Of a DNA stretch of 64,000 nt, positions 54,282 through 63,353 are shown piece after piece. The translations under genes and the position numbers were made by a program. Source of the stretch: Microbacterium sp. Root180. Its GTDB lineage: Bacteria; Actinomycetota; Actinomycetes; Actinomycetales; Microbacteriaceae. The DNA lies in NCBI RefSeq assembly GCF_001428485.1, contig NZ_LMHS01000001.1:186404-250403 (forward strand), in the 5' to 3' direction. Within the stretch, counting starts at the first letter, position 1. The number at the start of each line of letters is the position of its first letter. The notes beneath the pieces are model-generated. The model saw only the letters and a program-made list of their open reading frames with translations. It was not told the DNA's origin and made no database searches.

Positions 54282-55348
54282 ATCGCGCCGAGCCGCTGAT
54301 CCTCGGGATCGAGACGAGCTGCGACGAGACCGGTATCGGCATCGTGCGCGGGCGGACGCTGCTATCGAACACGATCGCGAGCTCGATGGACGAGCACGCC
54401 CGCTACGGCGGCGTGGTGCCCGAGGTCGCCGCCCGTGCCCACCTCGAGGCGCTGGAGCCCGCGATCCGCGCCGCGCTCGCCGAAGCGCACGTCGCGCTCG
54501 CCGACCTCGACGCGGTCGCGGTGACGTCCGGGCCCGGGCTCGCGGGCGCCCTGATGGTGGGCGTGGGCGCGGCGAAGGCGCTGGCCGTGTCGCTGGAGAA
54601 GCCGCTCTACGCCGTGAACCATCTCGTGGGGCACATCGCGGCCGACATCCTGGACGGCGACGCGCCGCCGCTGGAGTACCCGACGGTCGCGCTCCTGGTG
54701 TCGGGCGGGCACACGTCCCTGCTCCTCGTCCGCGATCTCACGAGCGACGTCGAGCTGCTGGGCGAGACGATGGACGACGCCGCCGGCGAGGCCTTCGACA
54801 AGGTCGCGCGCCTGCTCGGGCTGCCGTACCCCGGCGGTCCCGAGATCGACCGGGCCGCGGCATCCGGCGACCCCGACGCGATCCGGTTCCCGCGCGGCCT
54901 CTCGCGTGCGAGTGACATGGCCGCGCACCGGTACGACTTCTCCTTCTCGGGACTGAAGACGGCTGTCGCGCGGTGGGTCGAGCAGCGCGAAGCCGCGGGC
55001 GAGCCGGTCCCCGTCGCGGACGTCGCCGCGGGGTTCCGCGAAGCGGTCGTCGACGTGCTCGTCACCAAAGCGCTCGCCGCGTGCCGCGACCACGAGGTGC
55101 CGCGGCTGCTCCTCGGCGGGGGCGTCATCGCCAACCGGCGGCTGCGCGAGGCCGCGCTCGAGCGGGCCGCCGCGGAGGGCGTGACCGTGCGCATCCCGCC
55201 GCTGTCGCTGTGCACCGACAACGGCGCGATGATCGCGGCGCTCGCGGCCGAGCTCGTGATGTCGGGGCGCCCGCCGTCGACCCTCGGATTCGGGGCGGAC
55301 TCCACGCTTCCGGTGACGGAGATCCAGGTCGCGGAGGACGTCGCATGA
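54278..55348 (+). CDS. tsaD: tRNA N6-adenosine threonylcarbamoyltransferase
   Basis: 356 residues from GTG at 54278 (GTGA overlap with rimI); a GTG two codons earlier is possible. TsaD transfers threonylcarbamoyl to A37 of ANN-decoding tRNAs. Features: [13 protein letters not shown], metal-binding histidines in [60 protein letters not shown], and [10 protein letters not shown]. Full length, no anomaly. Confidence 0.97.
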   Translation: MNRAEPLILGIETSCDETGIGIVRGRTLLSNTIASSMDEHARYGGVVPEVAARAHLEALEPAIRAALAEAHVALADLDAVAVTSGPGLAGALMVGVGAAKALAVSLEKPLYAVNHLVGHIAADILDGDAPPLEYPTVALLVSGGHTSLLLVRDLTSDVELLGETMDDAAGEAFDKVARLLGLPYPGGPEIDRAAASGDPDAIRFPRGLSRASDMAAHRYDFSFSGLKTAVARWVEQREAAGEPVPVADVAAGFREAVVDVLVTKALAACRDHEVPRLLLGGGVIANRRLREAALERAAAEGVTVRIPPLSLCTDNGAMIAALAAELVMSGRPPSTLGFGADSTLPVTEIQVAEDVA

Positions 55349-55899
55349 GCGAGGAGGAGCGGATGCCGGCCTCTGCGGACGACGGGACCGAGGCATCGTC
55401 CGCGCCCGAGGTGACCAGGCCGCCCGCGCCCGAGCCGACCGTACCGGTGGCCCCGCGCCCGGTCGTGGAGCCGCGTTCACCTGACGTCGAGGCCGCGGAC
55501 GCGGCATCCGCGCTCCCCGGCGTGCACCGCGGAGGATACCTGCGCCTGCCGACCGCGCCCGTGGCCGTGACGAAGCAGTTCGCGCCCGTCGAGCCCGGCA
55601 CCGGAGAGGATGTCCCACCGGTCGTGGCGCAGTGGTCGCTTCCTGATCCCGAGCCACAGCCCCGCGGACTCGCGGGCTGGGCGCTGGCGTTCTCGATCGG
55701 TGGCCTGCTCGTGTCGCTGTTCGTCGGATGGGGTTTCCCGATCGGCCTCGTGGGGGTCGTCTCGGCCATCCTCGCGCTGCGACGGCCCCTCGAGAGCCGG
55801 GCGGTCGCCGTGTGGGCGCTCGTGATCGGGGTCGTCTCGATCCTCTACAGCGCGGGGTGGCTCCTCTACGCCGCCGGGCGCATCACGGTCGGCGGCTGA
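55345..55899 (+). CDS. Small DUF4190-like membrane protein
   Basis: 184 residues: a ~115-residue acidic, proline-rich cytoplasmic part, then two membrane helices (about 118-140 and 155-178) joined by a short RRPLESR loop, as in DUF4190-type proteins. Function unknown. It begins with an ATGA overlap on tsaD and its last 17 bases overlap the convergent methyltransferase gene. Confidence 0.7.
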   Translation: MSEEERMPASADDGTEASSAPEVTRPPAPEPTVPVAPRPVVEPRSPDVEAADAASALPGVHRGGYLRLPTAPVAVTKQFAPVEPGTGEDVPPVVAQWSLPDPEPQPRGLAGWALAFSIGGLLVSLFVGWGFPIGLVGVVSAILALRRPLESRAVAVWALVIGVVSILYSAGWLLYAAGRITVGG

Positions 55900-57076
55900 C
55901 CCGGTCGGCGAGCACCGCGATCCTGCGTGAGCCGATACGCGTGAGCACCAGCGTCGCCTCGGCGTCTCCGCGCAGCTGGAGCTTGCGGCGGAACTGCGCC
56001 GGATCGACATCCACCCCGCGCTTCTTGATCTCGAGGCGCCCGATCCCGTGACTGCGCAGCGCCGCATTGATCGACGGCACCTTCGCCGGCATCGACTCGC
56101 GCACGCGGAAGGACGACACGAACGGGCTCGTCACCGCGGCGTCGGAGGTGAGGTAGGCGATGTGCTCGTCGAGCATGCCGGCGTCGAGCGAGCGGGCGAC
56201 ATCGCCGATGAGCCGGGCGCGGATCACCGCCCCGTCGGGCTCGTGGAGGTACTCGCCGAGCTCGCGGACCGGCTCGTCTGCGGTGTCGGTCGGCGCGGTG
56301 ATCTCGTGGGCCGCGTCGCCGCGGATCACGAGCGCCGCACGCCGCACGCCGTCGCGCGCGAGCGACCCCGACCACAGCACCAGTTCGACGGTCGAGCCGT
56401 CGGCGCTCACCCACTGCGCCTCGAACCCGTCCGGGATGAGCTCGCGGTCCAGGCCCGGCCCGAGCTTGGTGCCCGCGGGCACACGCCGCGCGAGCTCGAA
56501 CGTCCACTCGAGCGAGGGCGACCAGTCCTCGGGCCGTGTGCGCGTCGTCTCGGTGTGCCCGGCGGTGCGCCGGGCGGGATCGAGCCACACGCCGTCGACG
56601 TCTGCCAGGTCGGTCGTCTCGGCCGTGCCGTGCCGCACGCGGGCCGCGTCGCCGAACGGTGCGAGGTTGTACGCCGCGATCGCCGCGGTCACCTCGTCGG
56701 CATCGACCGCGGTCACGGCGAGGCCCAGCCCGGCGAAGCCGAGCGCGTCGCCGCCGATTCCGCATCCGAGGTCGGCGACCCGACGGAGCCCGGCGTCACG
56801 GAAGCGCGCCGCGTGGCGGGCGGCGATCGCGAGGCGCGTCGCCTGTTCCAGACCCGCCCGCGTGAACAGCATCCGCTGGGCGAAGGGGCCGAACTTCGTC
56901 CCGGCGCGCGCGCGCAGCCGCGACTGGGTCACCACCGCCGACACGAGATCGGGGGAGTGGCCGTCCTTGCGCAGCCGCGAGACCGTGCGGGCGACATCGT
57001 CGGCCGATTCGATCGGCGGGAGCGCATCGAGCAGCCGCAGGCCCTCGGGCGTCAGCAGCGCGGTCAGCTCGGCCAT
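55883..57076 (-). CDS. Class I SAM methyltransferase with THUMP-like domain
   Basis: 397 residues from ATG at 57076 (another ATG two codons earlier). The SAM site is RVADLGCGIGGDALGFAG near 98-115, with acidic TAVDADE after strand two and LDPARR as the motif-IV region. The C-terminal ~85 residues (GIGRLEIKKRGVDVDPAQFRR) match the THUMP-like domain of this actinobacterial family. RNA is the presumed target, but none is proven. Nothing else shares its transcript here. Confidence 0.88.
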   Translation of the reverse strand: MAELTALLTPEGLRLLDALPPIESADDVARTVSRLRKDGHSPDLVSAVVTQSRLRARAGTKFGPFAQRMLFTRAGLEQATRLAIAARHAARFRDAGLRRVADLGCGIGGDALGFAGLGLAVTAVDADEVTAAIAAYNLAPFGDAARVRHGTAETTDLADVDGVWLDPARRTAGHTETTRTRPEDWSPSLEWTFELARRVPAGTKLGPGLDRELIPDGFEAQWVSADGSTVELVLWSGSLARDGVRRAALVIRGDAAHEITAPTDTADEPVRELGEYLHEPDGAVIRARLIGDVARSLDAGMLDEHIAYLTSDAAVTSPFVSSFRVRESMPAKVPSINAALRSHGIGRLEIKKRGVDVDPAQFRRKLQLRGDAEATLVLTRIGSRRIAVLADRVSRRP

Positions 57077-57117
57077 CTCCACCGGCCCAGCCTACGACCG
57101 CCACACGACGTCACGCG

Positions 57118-57146
57118 GCTGGCACTCACGTTGCGTGAGTGCCAGC
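57118..57146. promoter_or_regulatory. CIRCE (HrcA) operator 1
   Basis: GCTGGCACTC and GAGTGCCAGC form a perfect 10-bp inverted repeat separated by nine bases, the CIRCE layout with C/G in place of the usual A/T third pair. It spans the -35 of the groES promoter. Confidence 0.85.
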
Positions 57147-57159
57147 GCATCTCTAGACT
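57131..57159 (+). promoter_or_regulatory. groES promoter
   Basis: TTGCGT (57131-57136) and TAGACT (57154-57159) are 17 bases apart. The -35 lies inside CIRCE 1 and the expected start is at the edge of CIRCE 2, so HrcA bound to either would shut the promoter. Confidence 0.75.
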
Positions 57160-57163
57160 TGGA

Positions 57164-57190
57164 TCAGCACTCTCGACACCAGAGTGCTAA
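57164..57190. promoter_or_regulatory. CIRCE (HrcA) operator 2
   Basis: TCAGCACTC, nine bases, GAGTGCTAA; eight of nine arm positions are complementary. This is the classical CIRCE sequence placed just downstream of the -10. Confidence 0.9.
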
Positions 57191-57225
57191 CGAGTCTTCA
57201 GTCTCAAGGAAAGAAGAGGTAGACC

Positions 57226-57522
57226 GTGTCGGTTTCCATCAAGCCGCTCGAGGACCGCATCGTCATCAAGCAGGTCGAGGCCGAGCAGACCACCGCGAGT
57301 GGCCTCGTCATCCCCGACACCGCCAAGGAGAAGCCCCAGGAGGGCGAAGTCGTCGCCGTCGGCCCCGGCCGCATCGACGACAACGGCAACCGCGTGCCGC
57401 TCGACGTCGCCGTCGGCGACCGCGTGCTGTACAGCAAGTACGGCGGCACCGAGGTGAAGTTCGGCGCAGACGAGTTCCTCGTGCTGTCGGCTCGCGACGT
57501 CCTGGCGGTCGTCGTCCGCTGA
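57226..57522 (+). CDS. groES: Co-chaperonin GroES
   Basis: 98 residues, GTG start behind [30 protein letters not shown], the mobile loop near 20-30, KYGGTEVKF and the end [10 protein letters not shown] are the family pattern. It caps GroEL during protein folding. groEL does not follow; the next gene is a transporter, so the chaperonin must be encoded elsewhere. Heat-shock control by HrcA is shown by the two CIRCE sites. Confidence 0.98.
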   Translation: MSVSIKPLEDRIVIKQVEAEQTTASGLVIPDTAKEKPQEGEVVAVGPGRIDDNGNRVPLDVAVGDRVLYSKYGGTEVKFGADEFLVLSARDVLAVVVR

Positions 57523-57543
57523 GTCCCGCGCACACTGCGTACC

Positions 57544-57577
57544 GAGAGGGTCGGATGCCTCGGCATCCGGCCCTCTC
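57544..57577 (+). terminator. Hairpin after groES
   Basis: GAGAGGGTCGGATGC and GCATCCGGCCCTCTC pair at 14 of 15 positions plus a wobble, loop CTCG, 22 bases after the groES stop. It probably ends the monocistronic heat-shock transcript. Confidence 0.7.
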
Positions 57578-57658
57578 CGCGTTCGAGTTGGCAGGGATCG
57601 CGCGCACGACGGCAGCCGGCCGATCGTTGCTCCGCGCCCGGCACCGAACGACCGGTCC

Positions 57659-57664
57659 TAGGCT
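57659..57664 (+). promoter_or_regulatory. Candidate -10 of a leaderless rarD transcript
   Basis: TAGGCT lies six bases before the GTG start at 57671, the same arrangement as at truA. No ribosome-binding site or firm -35 was seen. Confidence 0.45.
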
Positions 57665-57670
57665 GGGACG

Positions 57671-58687
57671 GTGAGTCCTGAAGCGTCATCGGTCCCCCAG
57701 CAGAGCGAGGATCTGACGGAGCTCGGAGCATGCGCCACGGCCACCGCCGGAATCGGCGTCATTCCGGGGGCCGCGGCCGGCCAGGACTCGGCTCGCGAGC
57801 GCACGCTCGGCGGCGTCTACGCCTTCACGGCATACCTCCTGTGGGGCTTCCTCCCGCTGTACTTCCTGCTGCTGATGCCGATCGGGCCCTTCGAGCTCGT
57901 CGCGTGGCGGATCCTGCTCTCGCTGGTCTTCTGCGTTCTGCTGATCGCGGTCACCCGCTCGTGGTCCCGCATCGGTGCGATCTTCCGCCAGCCGCGACTC
58001 CTCGGCCTCACCGCCCTCGCCGGCGGGCTCATCTACATCAACTGGCAGGTCTTCATCCTGGGCGCCCTCACCGGCCACGTGATCGAGACGAGCCTGGGGT
58101 ACTTCATCAACCCGATCGCAACCGTGCTCCTCGCGGTCCTCGTCCTGCACGAGCGCCTTCGCGTCACGCAATGGGTGGCGATCGGCATCGCCGCGCTGGC
58201 CGTGATCGTGATCATCGTCGGCTACGGCTCGGTCCCGTGGATCGCTCTCACGCTCGCGGCGTCATTCAGCGTGTACGGCCTGGTCAAGAAACGCGTCGGC
58301 CCCTCGGTCGATGCCGTGAGCGGCCTGACGCTCGAGTCGATGTGGCTGGTACCGGTCGCCACGGTGATCCTCATCGTGGTGAACGCGACGACGGGAATCG
58401 TCTTCGGCTCGGAGGGGACCCTGCACACCGTGCTGCTGAGCCTCGTCGGCGTGGTGACGGCGATCCCGCTCCTCTTCTTCGCCGCCGGCGCCCGCCGCAC
58501 GTCACTGACCGTGATCGGTCTGCTGCAATTCGTCGCGCCGGTCCTGCAGTTCATCATCGGCGTGTGGCTGCTCCAGGAGCCGATGCCCCTGGAGAGGTGG
58601 ATCGGATTCGGCCTGGTGTGGGTCGCGCTGATCATCCTGACCGTGGACTCCGTCGTCCACGCCCGCCGCGTACGCGCCGCAGCCTGA
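57671..58687 (+). CDS. rarD: RarD-type EamA/DMT-superfamily transporter
   Basis: 338 residues with about ten membrane helices after a 45-residue cytoplasmic start. GVYAFTAYLLWGFLPLYF, LVAWRILLSL, INWQVFILGALTGHVIETSLGYFINP and FAAGARRTSLTVIGLLQFVAP are typical of the RarD subgroup (also linked to chloramphenicol sensitivity). The transported compound is unknown. GTG start, probably leaderless. It ends in GC-rich repeats. Confidence 0.9.
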   Translation: MSPEASSVPQQSEDLTELGACATATAGIGVIPGAAAGQDSARERTLGGVYAFTAYLLWGFLPLYFLLLMPIGPFELVAWRILLSLVFCVLLIAVTRSWSRIGAIFRQPRLLGLTALAGGLIYINWQVFILGALTGHVIETSLGYFINPIATVLLAVLVLHERLRVTQWVAIGIAALAVIVIIVGYGSVPWIALTLAASFSVYGLVKKRVGPSVDAVSGLTLESMWLVPVATVILIVVNATTGIVFGSEGTLHTVLLSLVGVVTAIPLLFFAAGARRTSLTVIGLLQFVAPVLQFIIGVWLLQEPMPLERWIGFGLVWVALIILTVDSVVHARRVRAAA

Positions 58688-58690
58688 GCG

Positions 58691-58714
58691 CCGGGCGCCG
58701 GCCCCGGTGCCCGG
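58691..58714 (+). terminator. GC-rich hairpin after rarD
   Basis: CCGGGCGCCGG and CGGTGCCCGG pair almost completely around three C residues just after the rarD stop. The block GCGCCGGGCGCC is repeated directly at 58688 and 58715, so alternative folds exist. Confidence 0.5.
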
Positions 58715-58771
58715 GCGCCGGGCGCCCGCAGCTGTGCGCCGGGGCTGGCGGCCCGGGTCACCTCCCCAGGA

Positions 58772-58835
58772 CAGGAGATCTGCCGAACACAGGACGATTT
58801 CTCGGTGACCCGTCCTGTTCTCGGCAGATCTCCTG
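58772..58835. repeat. Palindrome between rarD and csoR
   Basis: Two 25-base arms starting CAGGAGATCTGCCGA (58772-58796) and ending TCGGCAGATCTCCTG (58811-58835) pair at 23 positions around 14 bases. It lies between convergent genes and could terminate both. The outer CAGGAG and the xTxTGC that follows resemble the arms of the palindromic elements at 17548 and 18659, so it may be a related dispersed repeat. Confidence 0.6.
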
Positions 58836-58867
58836 AAATTCAGGATCTGCCCGGCGGCCGGCCCGGG

Positions 58868-59191
58868 TCAGCGCACCAGGCGCGCGATCGCCCGGGTCGC
58901 CTCGCTGATCTTCGCGTCGGCCTCGGGACCGCCCAGACGCGCCGCGTCCACCACGCAGTGACGAAGGTGGTCGTCGAGCAGACCCACCGCCACGGCCTCG
59001 AGTGCGCTGGTCAGCGCGCTGATCTGCGTGAGGATGTCGATGCAGTACTTCTCGTCCTCGACCATCTTGTGGATGCCGCGAGCCTGGCCCTCGATCCGCT
59101 TGAGGCGGTTGAGGTACTTGTCCTTGTCGGTGATGTACCCGTGGTGGCTGTGACCGGTCTCGACCATCGTGTCGCTCATCGTGTCGCTCAT
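58868..59191 (-). CDS. csoR: Copper-sensing repressor CsoR
   Basis: 107 residues from ATG at 59191 with ATGAGGA upstream; the frame extends further, but without a site. A four-helix CsoR/RcnR-family repressor. The Cu(I) ligands are all present: C50 (EKYCID), H75 and C79 (LLDDHLRHC). NRLKRIEGQARGIHKMVED is the DNA-contact signature. An N-terminal His-rich stretch (GHSHHG) may add metal affinity. It is last in copZ-copA-csoR, 10 bases after copA, so it also reports on its own operon. Confidence 0.95.
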   Translation of the reverse strand: MSDTMSDTMVETGHSHHGYITDKDKYLNRLKRIEGQARGIHKMVEDEKYCIDILTQISALTSALEAVAVGLLDDHLRHCVVDAARLGGPEADAKISEATRAIARLVR

Positions 59192-59201
59192 CGTGGTGTC
59201 C

Positions 59202-61544
59202 TCATTGTGAAGTGTGTTCATTATGTACCGGGAGGGCACGGGTCCGGCGTTCCGGCCGCGCGGGCGCGGGGGCCTCGGCGCCTGCGCGGCTGCGGAACGA
59301 CCGCAGCCGGAGGCTGTTGCCCACCACGAAGACGCTCGAGAGCGCCATCGCCGCTCCCGCGATCATCGGGTTGAGCAGGCCCAGGGCGGCGAGCGGGATC
59401 GCCGCCACGTTGTAGGCGAAGGCCCAGAAGAGGTTGACCTTGATCGTGCCGAGCGTGGCCCGCGACAGCCGGATCGCGTCGGCCGCGCTGCGGAGGTCGC
59501 CGCGCACCAGGGTGATGTCGGATGCCTCGATCGCGGCATCCGTCCCCGTTCCCATCGCGATGCCGAGATCCGCTTGCGCGAGAGCGGCGGCGTCGTTGAC
59601 GCCGTCGCCGACCATCGCCACGACGCGACCCTCGCTCTGCAGACGGGTGACCACTGCCACCTTGTCCTGCGGGAGCACCTCGGCGACGACCTCCTCGATC
59701 CCGACGGCGGCGGCGACCGTGTGCGCGACTGCTTCGGCGTCGCCGGTGAGCAGGATGGTGCGCAGACCGAGGCTGCGCAGCTGAGCGACCGCCGCGGCAC
59801 TGGTCGGCTTGACCTGATCGGCCACCACGAGCACGCCGCGCACCTCGCCGTCCCACGCGGCGAGCACCGCCGTGCTGCCGGCCCGTTCGGCGTCGCGCGT
59901 GACCGCCACCAGCTCGGCAGGCAGGCGCAGAGCCCAGTCGGCGAGGAGCGACGCGCGCCCGACGATCACGGCGTGACCGTCCACGACGCCCGAGACGCCG
60001 CGCCCGGGGAGGCTCTCGAAGGACTCGGGGACGGGGAGAGCGCCCACCTCGGCCGCGGCCGCGCGGGCGACCGCCTGCGCGATCGGATGCTCGGACGCAT
60101 GCTCCAGCGCGCCCGCGAGCCGCAGCAGCTCGCCGCGGTCGGTGCCCGCAGCGGCCACCACGTCGGCGAGGGCCATGCGTCCGGTCGTGACCGTGCCGGT
60201 CTTGTCCAGCACGACGGTGTCGACCGCGCGCGTGGACTCCAGCACCTCGGGCCCCTTGATGAGGATGCCGAGCTGCGCGCCCCGGCCGGTGCCGACCAGC
60301 AGAGCCGTCGGGGTCGCGAGACCCAGCGCGCACGGGCACGCGATGATCAGCACGGCGACAGCGGCCGTGAACGCCATCGCGGGGTCGTACCCCAGCGCGA
60401 GCCAGGTGACGAGGGTGCCTAGCGAGATCAACAGCACGATGGGCACGAAGATGCCAGAGATGCGGTCCGCGAGGCGCTGCACGTCTGCCTTGCCGGACTG
60501 CGCGCGCTCGACGAGCCGAGCCATCTGGGCAAGCTGCGTGTCCTCGCCCACGCGGGTGGCGCGCACGACGAGGCGGCCGCCCGCGTTGACGGTGGCGCCG
60601 ATCACGGCGTCTTCGGGGCCTACCTCGACCGGCACGGACTCGCCCGTGACCATCGACGCGTCCACCGCCGACGTGCCCGAGACGACGACGCCGTCGGTCG
60701 CGATCTTCTCGCCCGGGCGTACGACGAATCGGTCGCCCGCGCGCAGCTCGGCGATCGAGACGCGGACCTCGACATCCTCGCCGCCCGTGCCCCGACGCAG
60801 GACCGCGGCATCCTTCGCCCCGATCTCGAGCAGGGCGCGCAGGGCGGCCCCGGCGCGCCGCTTGGAGCGCACCTCGAAGTACCGACCCGCGAGCACGAAC
60901 ATCGTGACTCCGGCGGCGACCTCGAGGTAGATGTCGCCGGCGCCGTCGCTCGGCTGCGTCGTCCACTCGAACGTGTGGGTCATGCCCGGCATGCCGGCGT
61001 GACCGAAGAACAGGGCGTAGAGCGACCAGAGGAACGCCGCCGAGACACCGAGCGAGATGAGGGTGTCCATCGTCGCGGCACCGTGGCGCAGGTTGATCCA
61101 CGCCGCGCGATGGAAGGGCCACGCACCCCAGACGACCACAGGTGCGGCCAGGGCCAATGACGCCCACTGCCAGTACGTGAACTGCAGCGCCGGGATCATG
61201 GCGAGGAGGATCACGGGAACAGACAGCACGATCGAGCCGATCAGGCGCCGGCGAAGTCCGTCGAGCTCGCTGTCGCCGGACCCGTGATCGTGTGCGTCCT
61301 GTGCCGGTGCGGGAGGCTGGGGGAGTGCCGCCGTGTACCCCGTCTTCTCGACCTCGGCGATCAGGTCGCTCGCGTCGACGCCCGCAGTGGCGGTGATGGT
61401 CGCCTTCTCGGTGGCGTAGTTGACGGATGCCTCGACCCCGTCGATCCGGTTGAGGCGCTTCTCGATCCGCACGGCGCAGGACGCGCACGTCATTCCGCCG
61501 ATCTCGAGCTCGATGCGGTCGCCCGGCAGTGCCGCGCCGTCCAT
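59202..61544 (-). CDS. copA: Copper-exporting P1B-type ATPase
   Basis: 780 residues. One N-terminal heavy-metal domain (GGMTCASC, C20 and C23), a His/Asp linker, about eight membrane helices with the ion motif ACPCALG, actuator TGES, phosphorylation DKTGTVT, nucleotide-binding EHPIAQ and hinge [10 protein letters not shown]. It pumps Cu(I) outwards. It overlaps copZ by ATGA and is followed by csoR. Length and motif set are complete. Confidence 0.96.
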   Translation of the reverse strand: MDGAALPGDRIELEIGGMTCASCAVRIEKRLNRIDGVEASVNYATEKATITATAGVDASDLIAEVEKTGYTAALPQPPAPAQDAHDHGSGDSELDGLRRRLIGSIVLSVPVILLAMIPALQFTYWQWASLALAAPVVVWGAWPFHRAAWINLRHGAATMDTLISLGVSAAFLWSLYALFFGHAGMPGMTHTFEWTTQPSDGAGDIYLEVAAGVTMFVLAGRYFEVRSKRRAGAALRALLEIGAKDAAVLRRGTGGEDVEVRVSIAELRAGDRFVVRPGEKIATDGVVVSGTSAVDASMVTGESVPVEVGPEDAVIGATVNAGGRLVVRATRVGEDTQLAQMARLVERAQSGKADVQRLADRISGIFVPIVLLISLGTLVTWLALGYDPAMAFTAAVAVLIIACPCALGLATPTALLVGTGRGAQLGILIKGPEVLESTRAVDTVVLDKTGTVTTGRMALADVVAAAGTDRGELLRLAGALEHASEHPIAQAVARAAAAEVGALPVPESFESLPGRGVSGVVDGHAVIVGRASLLADWALRLPAELVAVTRDAERAGSTAVLAAWDGEVRGVLVVADQVKPTSAAAVAQLRSLGLRTILLTGDAEAVAHTVAAAVGIEEVVAEVLPQDKVAVVTRLQSEGRVVAMVGDGVNDAAALAQADLGIAMGTGTDAAIEASDITLVRGDLRSAADAIRLSRATLGTIKVNLFWAFAYNVAAIPLAALGLLNPMIAGAAMALSSVFVVGNSLRLRSFRSRAGAEAPAPARPERRTRALPVHNEHTSQ

Positions 61545-61756
61545 CAGACGCGGACCGCCTCGTAGCCCGCCTCGTCGACGGCTGCGAGCACGTCGGCATC
61601 GGCGATCGGGTGCACCGACCCGACGACGAGGGAGCCGGTCTTCGCGTCGACGCTGATCGCCTCGACGCCCGAGATCTTCGAGACTTCGCCGCGCACAGAC
61701 GCTTCGCAGTGCCCGCAGCTCATGCCCGTCACCTTGTACTCGGTCGTCTGCGTCAT
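61544..61756 (-). CDS. copZ: Copper chaperone with heavy-metal-associated domain
   Basis: 70 residues from ATG at 61756, a single ferredoxin-like HMA domain with [11 protein letters not shown]. It carries Cu(I) to CopA. The upstream open frame gives an 83-residue version without supporting ribosome-binding site. First gene of the operon, directly behind the CsoR boxes. Confidence 0.93.
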   Translation of the reverse strand: MTQTTEYKVTGMSCGHCEASVRGEVSKISGVEAISVDAKTGSLVVGSVHPIADADVLAAVDEAGYEAVRV

Positions 61757-61786
61757 CGTCGTGCCTTTCACGTGGGATCGAGGGGA

Positions 61787-61801
61787 TACCCCCAAGGGGT
61801 A
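61787..61801. promoter_or_regulatory. CsoR operator, proximal
   Basis: TACCCC-CAA-GGGGTA, a GC-tract palindrome of the CsoR type, lies 30 bases before the copZ start. Confidence 0.7.
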
Positions 61802-61816
61802 CGAATGATCAACTTT

Positions 61817-61833
61817 ATACCCTGCAGGGGTAT
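61817..61833. promoter_or_regulatory. CsoR operator, distal, at the cop promoter
   Basis: ATACCC-TGCA-GGGGTAT matches the canonical CsoR box. On the minus strand it runs directly into TATAAA (about 61819-61814), the likely -10, so repressor would cover the promoter core. Confidence 0.8.
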
Positions 61834-62005
61834 TCCCGATCCGAGGTGCGCGACAAAGCGCGTTCGGGGCCCGTGAAAACCGAGCTCAATGCGTTACACA
61901 TCGTTAACGAAAGGCAACATTGCGCGGCGCTCCGCATGGTTAGGTTAGGGACACTGGGTCGGCTCCCGACGCCGTACCCGATTTTTCATCACAGCAAGGA
62001 GCAAC

Positions 62006-63292
62006 ATGAGCGTCTTCACCCGCTCGCGCAAGTCCGCCCTCGCAGGCGTCGTTGCGCTCGCCGGCGCCAGTGCCCTCGTCCTCGCCGGCTGCGCCGGCGG
62101 AGGATCGGGCGGCGAGACCAGCGCACCTCCCACCGAGGAGCGCGACCTCACCCTCAAGATCGGCACGATCCTGCCGCAGACCGGCAACCTGTCGTTCCTC
62201 GGACCGCCCGAGGAGGCCGGTGTCGGCCTCGCCGCACAGCACGTCAACGACTCGGCGGCCGACACGGGCCTCACGATCGACGACATCGTCTGGGGCGACT
62301 CGGGTGACACCGACAACAAGGCGTACGCGACGACCATCCAGACCCTGATCTCCGAGGGTGTCACGGCTGCCATCGGCGCCGCGTCCTCCGGTGTGACGAA
62401 GCTGTTCCTCGATGACGCCGTCGCCGCGGGCATCATCGTGTTCTCGCCGGCCAACACGTCGCTCGACTTCACGTCGTGGGACGACGACGGCCTGTACTGG
62501 CGCACCGCCCCGTCCGACACCCTCCAGGGCGAGGTCCTCGGCAACCTGGTCGCCGAAGACGGACACGAGAATGTCGCGGTCCTGTACCTCAACGACTCGT
62601 ACGGCACCGGCCTCAACGAGGTCTTCCAGGAGACCTTCACGGGCGCCGGCGGCACGATCGTCGAGGAGCAGTCCTACAACACGGGCGACACCTCGTTCGA
62701 CGCGCAGATCAGCGCGCTGATGGCCTCGAACCCCGACGCCATCGTGCTCATCACGTTCGATGAGATCTACACGATCGGACCGGCGCTGCTGGCCGCGGGC
62801 TACCCCGCCGACCAGCTGTACCTCGTCGACGGCAACCTGAAGAACTTCGGCGCCGACGAGAAGTGGCCCGCTGGTTCGAGCATGGAAGGCGCCAAGGGCA
62901 CCACGCCCGCCGGCCCGCTCGAGGCCGACTCCGGCTTCCAGGACGAGCTCAACGAGTGGTGGACCGGCGAGGGCAACTCCGAGCTGACCGACTTCTCGTA
63001 CGCCAACGAGTCCTACGACGCGGTCATCCTGCTCGCGCTCGCTTCGCTCGCGGCCAACTCGACCGACGCGGCCGACGTGGCCGGCAAGCTGCAGGAAGTC
63101 TCCGGCGGCTCGGGCGAGGGTGAGAAGTGCGACACGTACGCGGACTGCGCCGACATCATCCTCGGTGGCGGCGTCGCTGACTACGACGGTCACTCGGGCC
63201 CGGTCACGTTCGACGAGAACGGCGACCCGACGGAGGCCACCATCGGTGTCTTCGTCTACGGACCCGACAACATGAACACGCGCGTCAGCTGA
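62006..63292 (+). CDS. Branched-chain amino-acid-type ABC substrate-binding lipoprotein
   Basis: 428 residues. The lipoprotein signal ends LVLAGCAGG (lipidated C29). The two-lobe LivK/periplasmic-binding fold shows LKIGTILPQTGNLSFLGPPEEAG, GAASSGVTKLFLDDAV, FSPANTS, LYLNDSYGTGLNEVFQ and FSYANESYDAVILLALA. Substrate may be Leu/Ile/Val, other amino acids or amides. AGCAAGGAGC precedes the ATG. It faces a LivF-type ATPase gene at the window end, plausibly part of the same transporter though transcribed towards it. The 249-base gap before it holds the CsoR sites and its own promoter, which I could not place. Confidence 0.93.
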   Translation: MSVFTRSRKSALAGVVALAGASALVLAGCAGGGSGGETSAPPTEERDLTLKIGTILPQTGNLSFLGPPEEAGVGLAAQHVNDSAADTGLTIDDIVWGDSGDTDNKAYATTIQTLISEGVTAAIGAASSGVTKLFLDDAVAAGIIVFSPANTSLDFTSWDDDGLYWRTAPSDTLQGEVLGNLVAEDGHENVAVLYLNDSYGTGLNEVFQETFTGAGGTIVEEQSYNTGDTSFDAQISALMASNPDAIVLITFDEIYTIGPALLAAGYPADQLYLVDGNLKNFGADEKWPAGSSMEGAKGTTPAGPLEADSGFQDELNEWWTGEGNSELTDFSYANESYDAVILLALASLAANSTDAADVAGKLQEVSGGSGEGEKCDTYADCADIILGGGVADYDGHSGPVTFDENGDPTEATIGVFVYGPDNMNTRVS

Positions 63293-63306
63293 TCTGATTC
63301 GCAAGG

Positions 63307-63334
63307 AAGGGCCCCGGAGCGATCCGGGGCCCTT
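63307..63334 (+). terminator. Terminator of the binding-protein gene
   Basis: AAGGGCCCCGGA and TCCGGGGCCCTT form a perfect 12-bp stem with loop GCGA, then TCC. It begins 14 bases after the stop. Confidence 0.8.
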
Positions 63335-63353
63335 TCCATGTGTCCGCGGTCGC

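Noticed and set aside
61860..62005. Promoter of the binding-protein gene as TTGCGC (61920) with TAGGTT (61941)
   Set aside because: The spacer is only 15 bases and other pairings are as good, so it was not listed as a feature.
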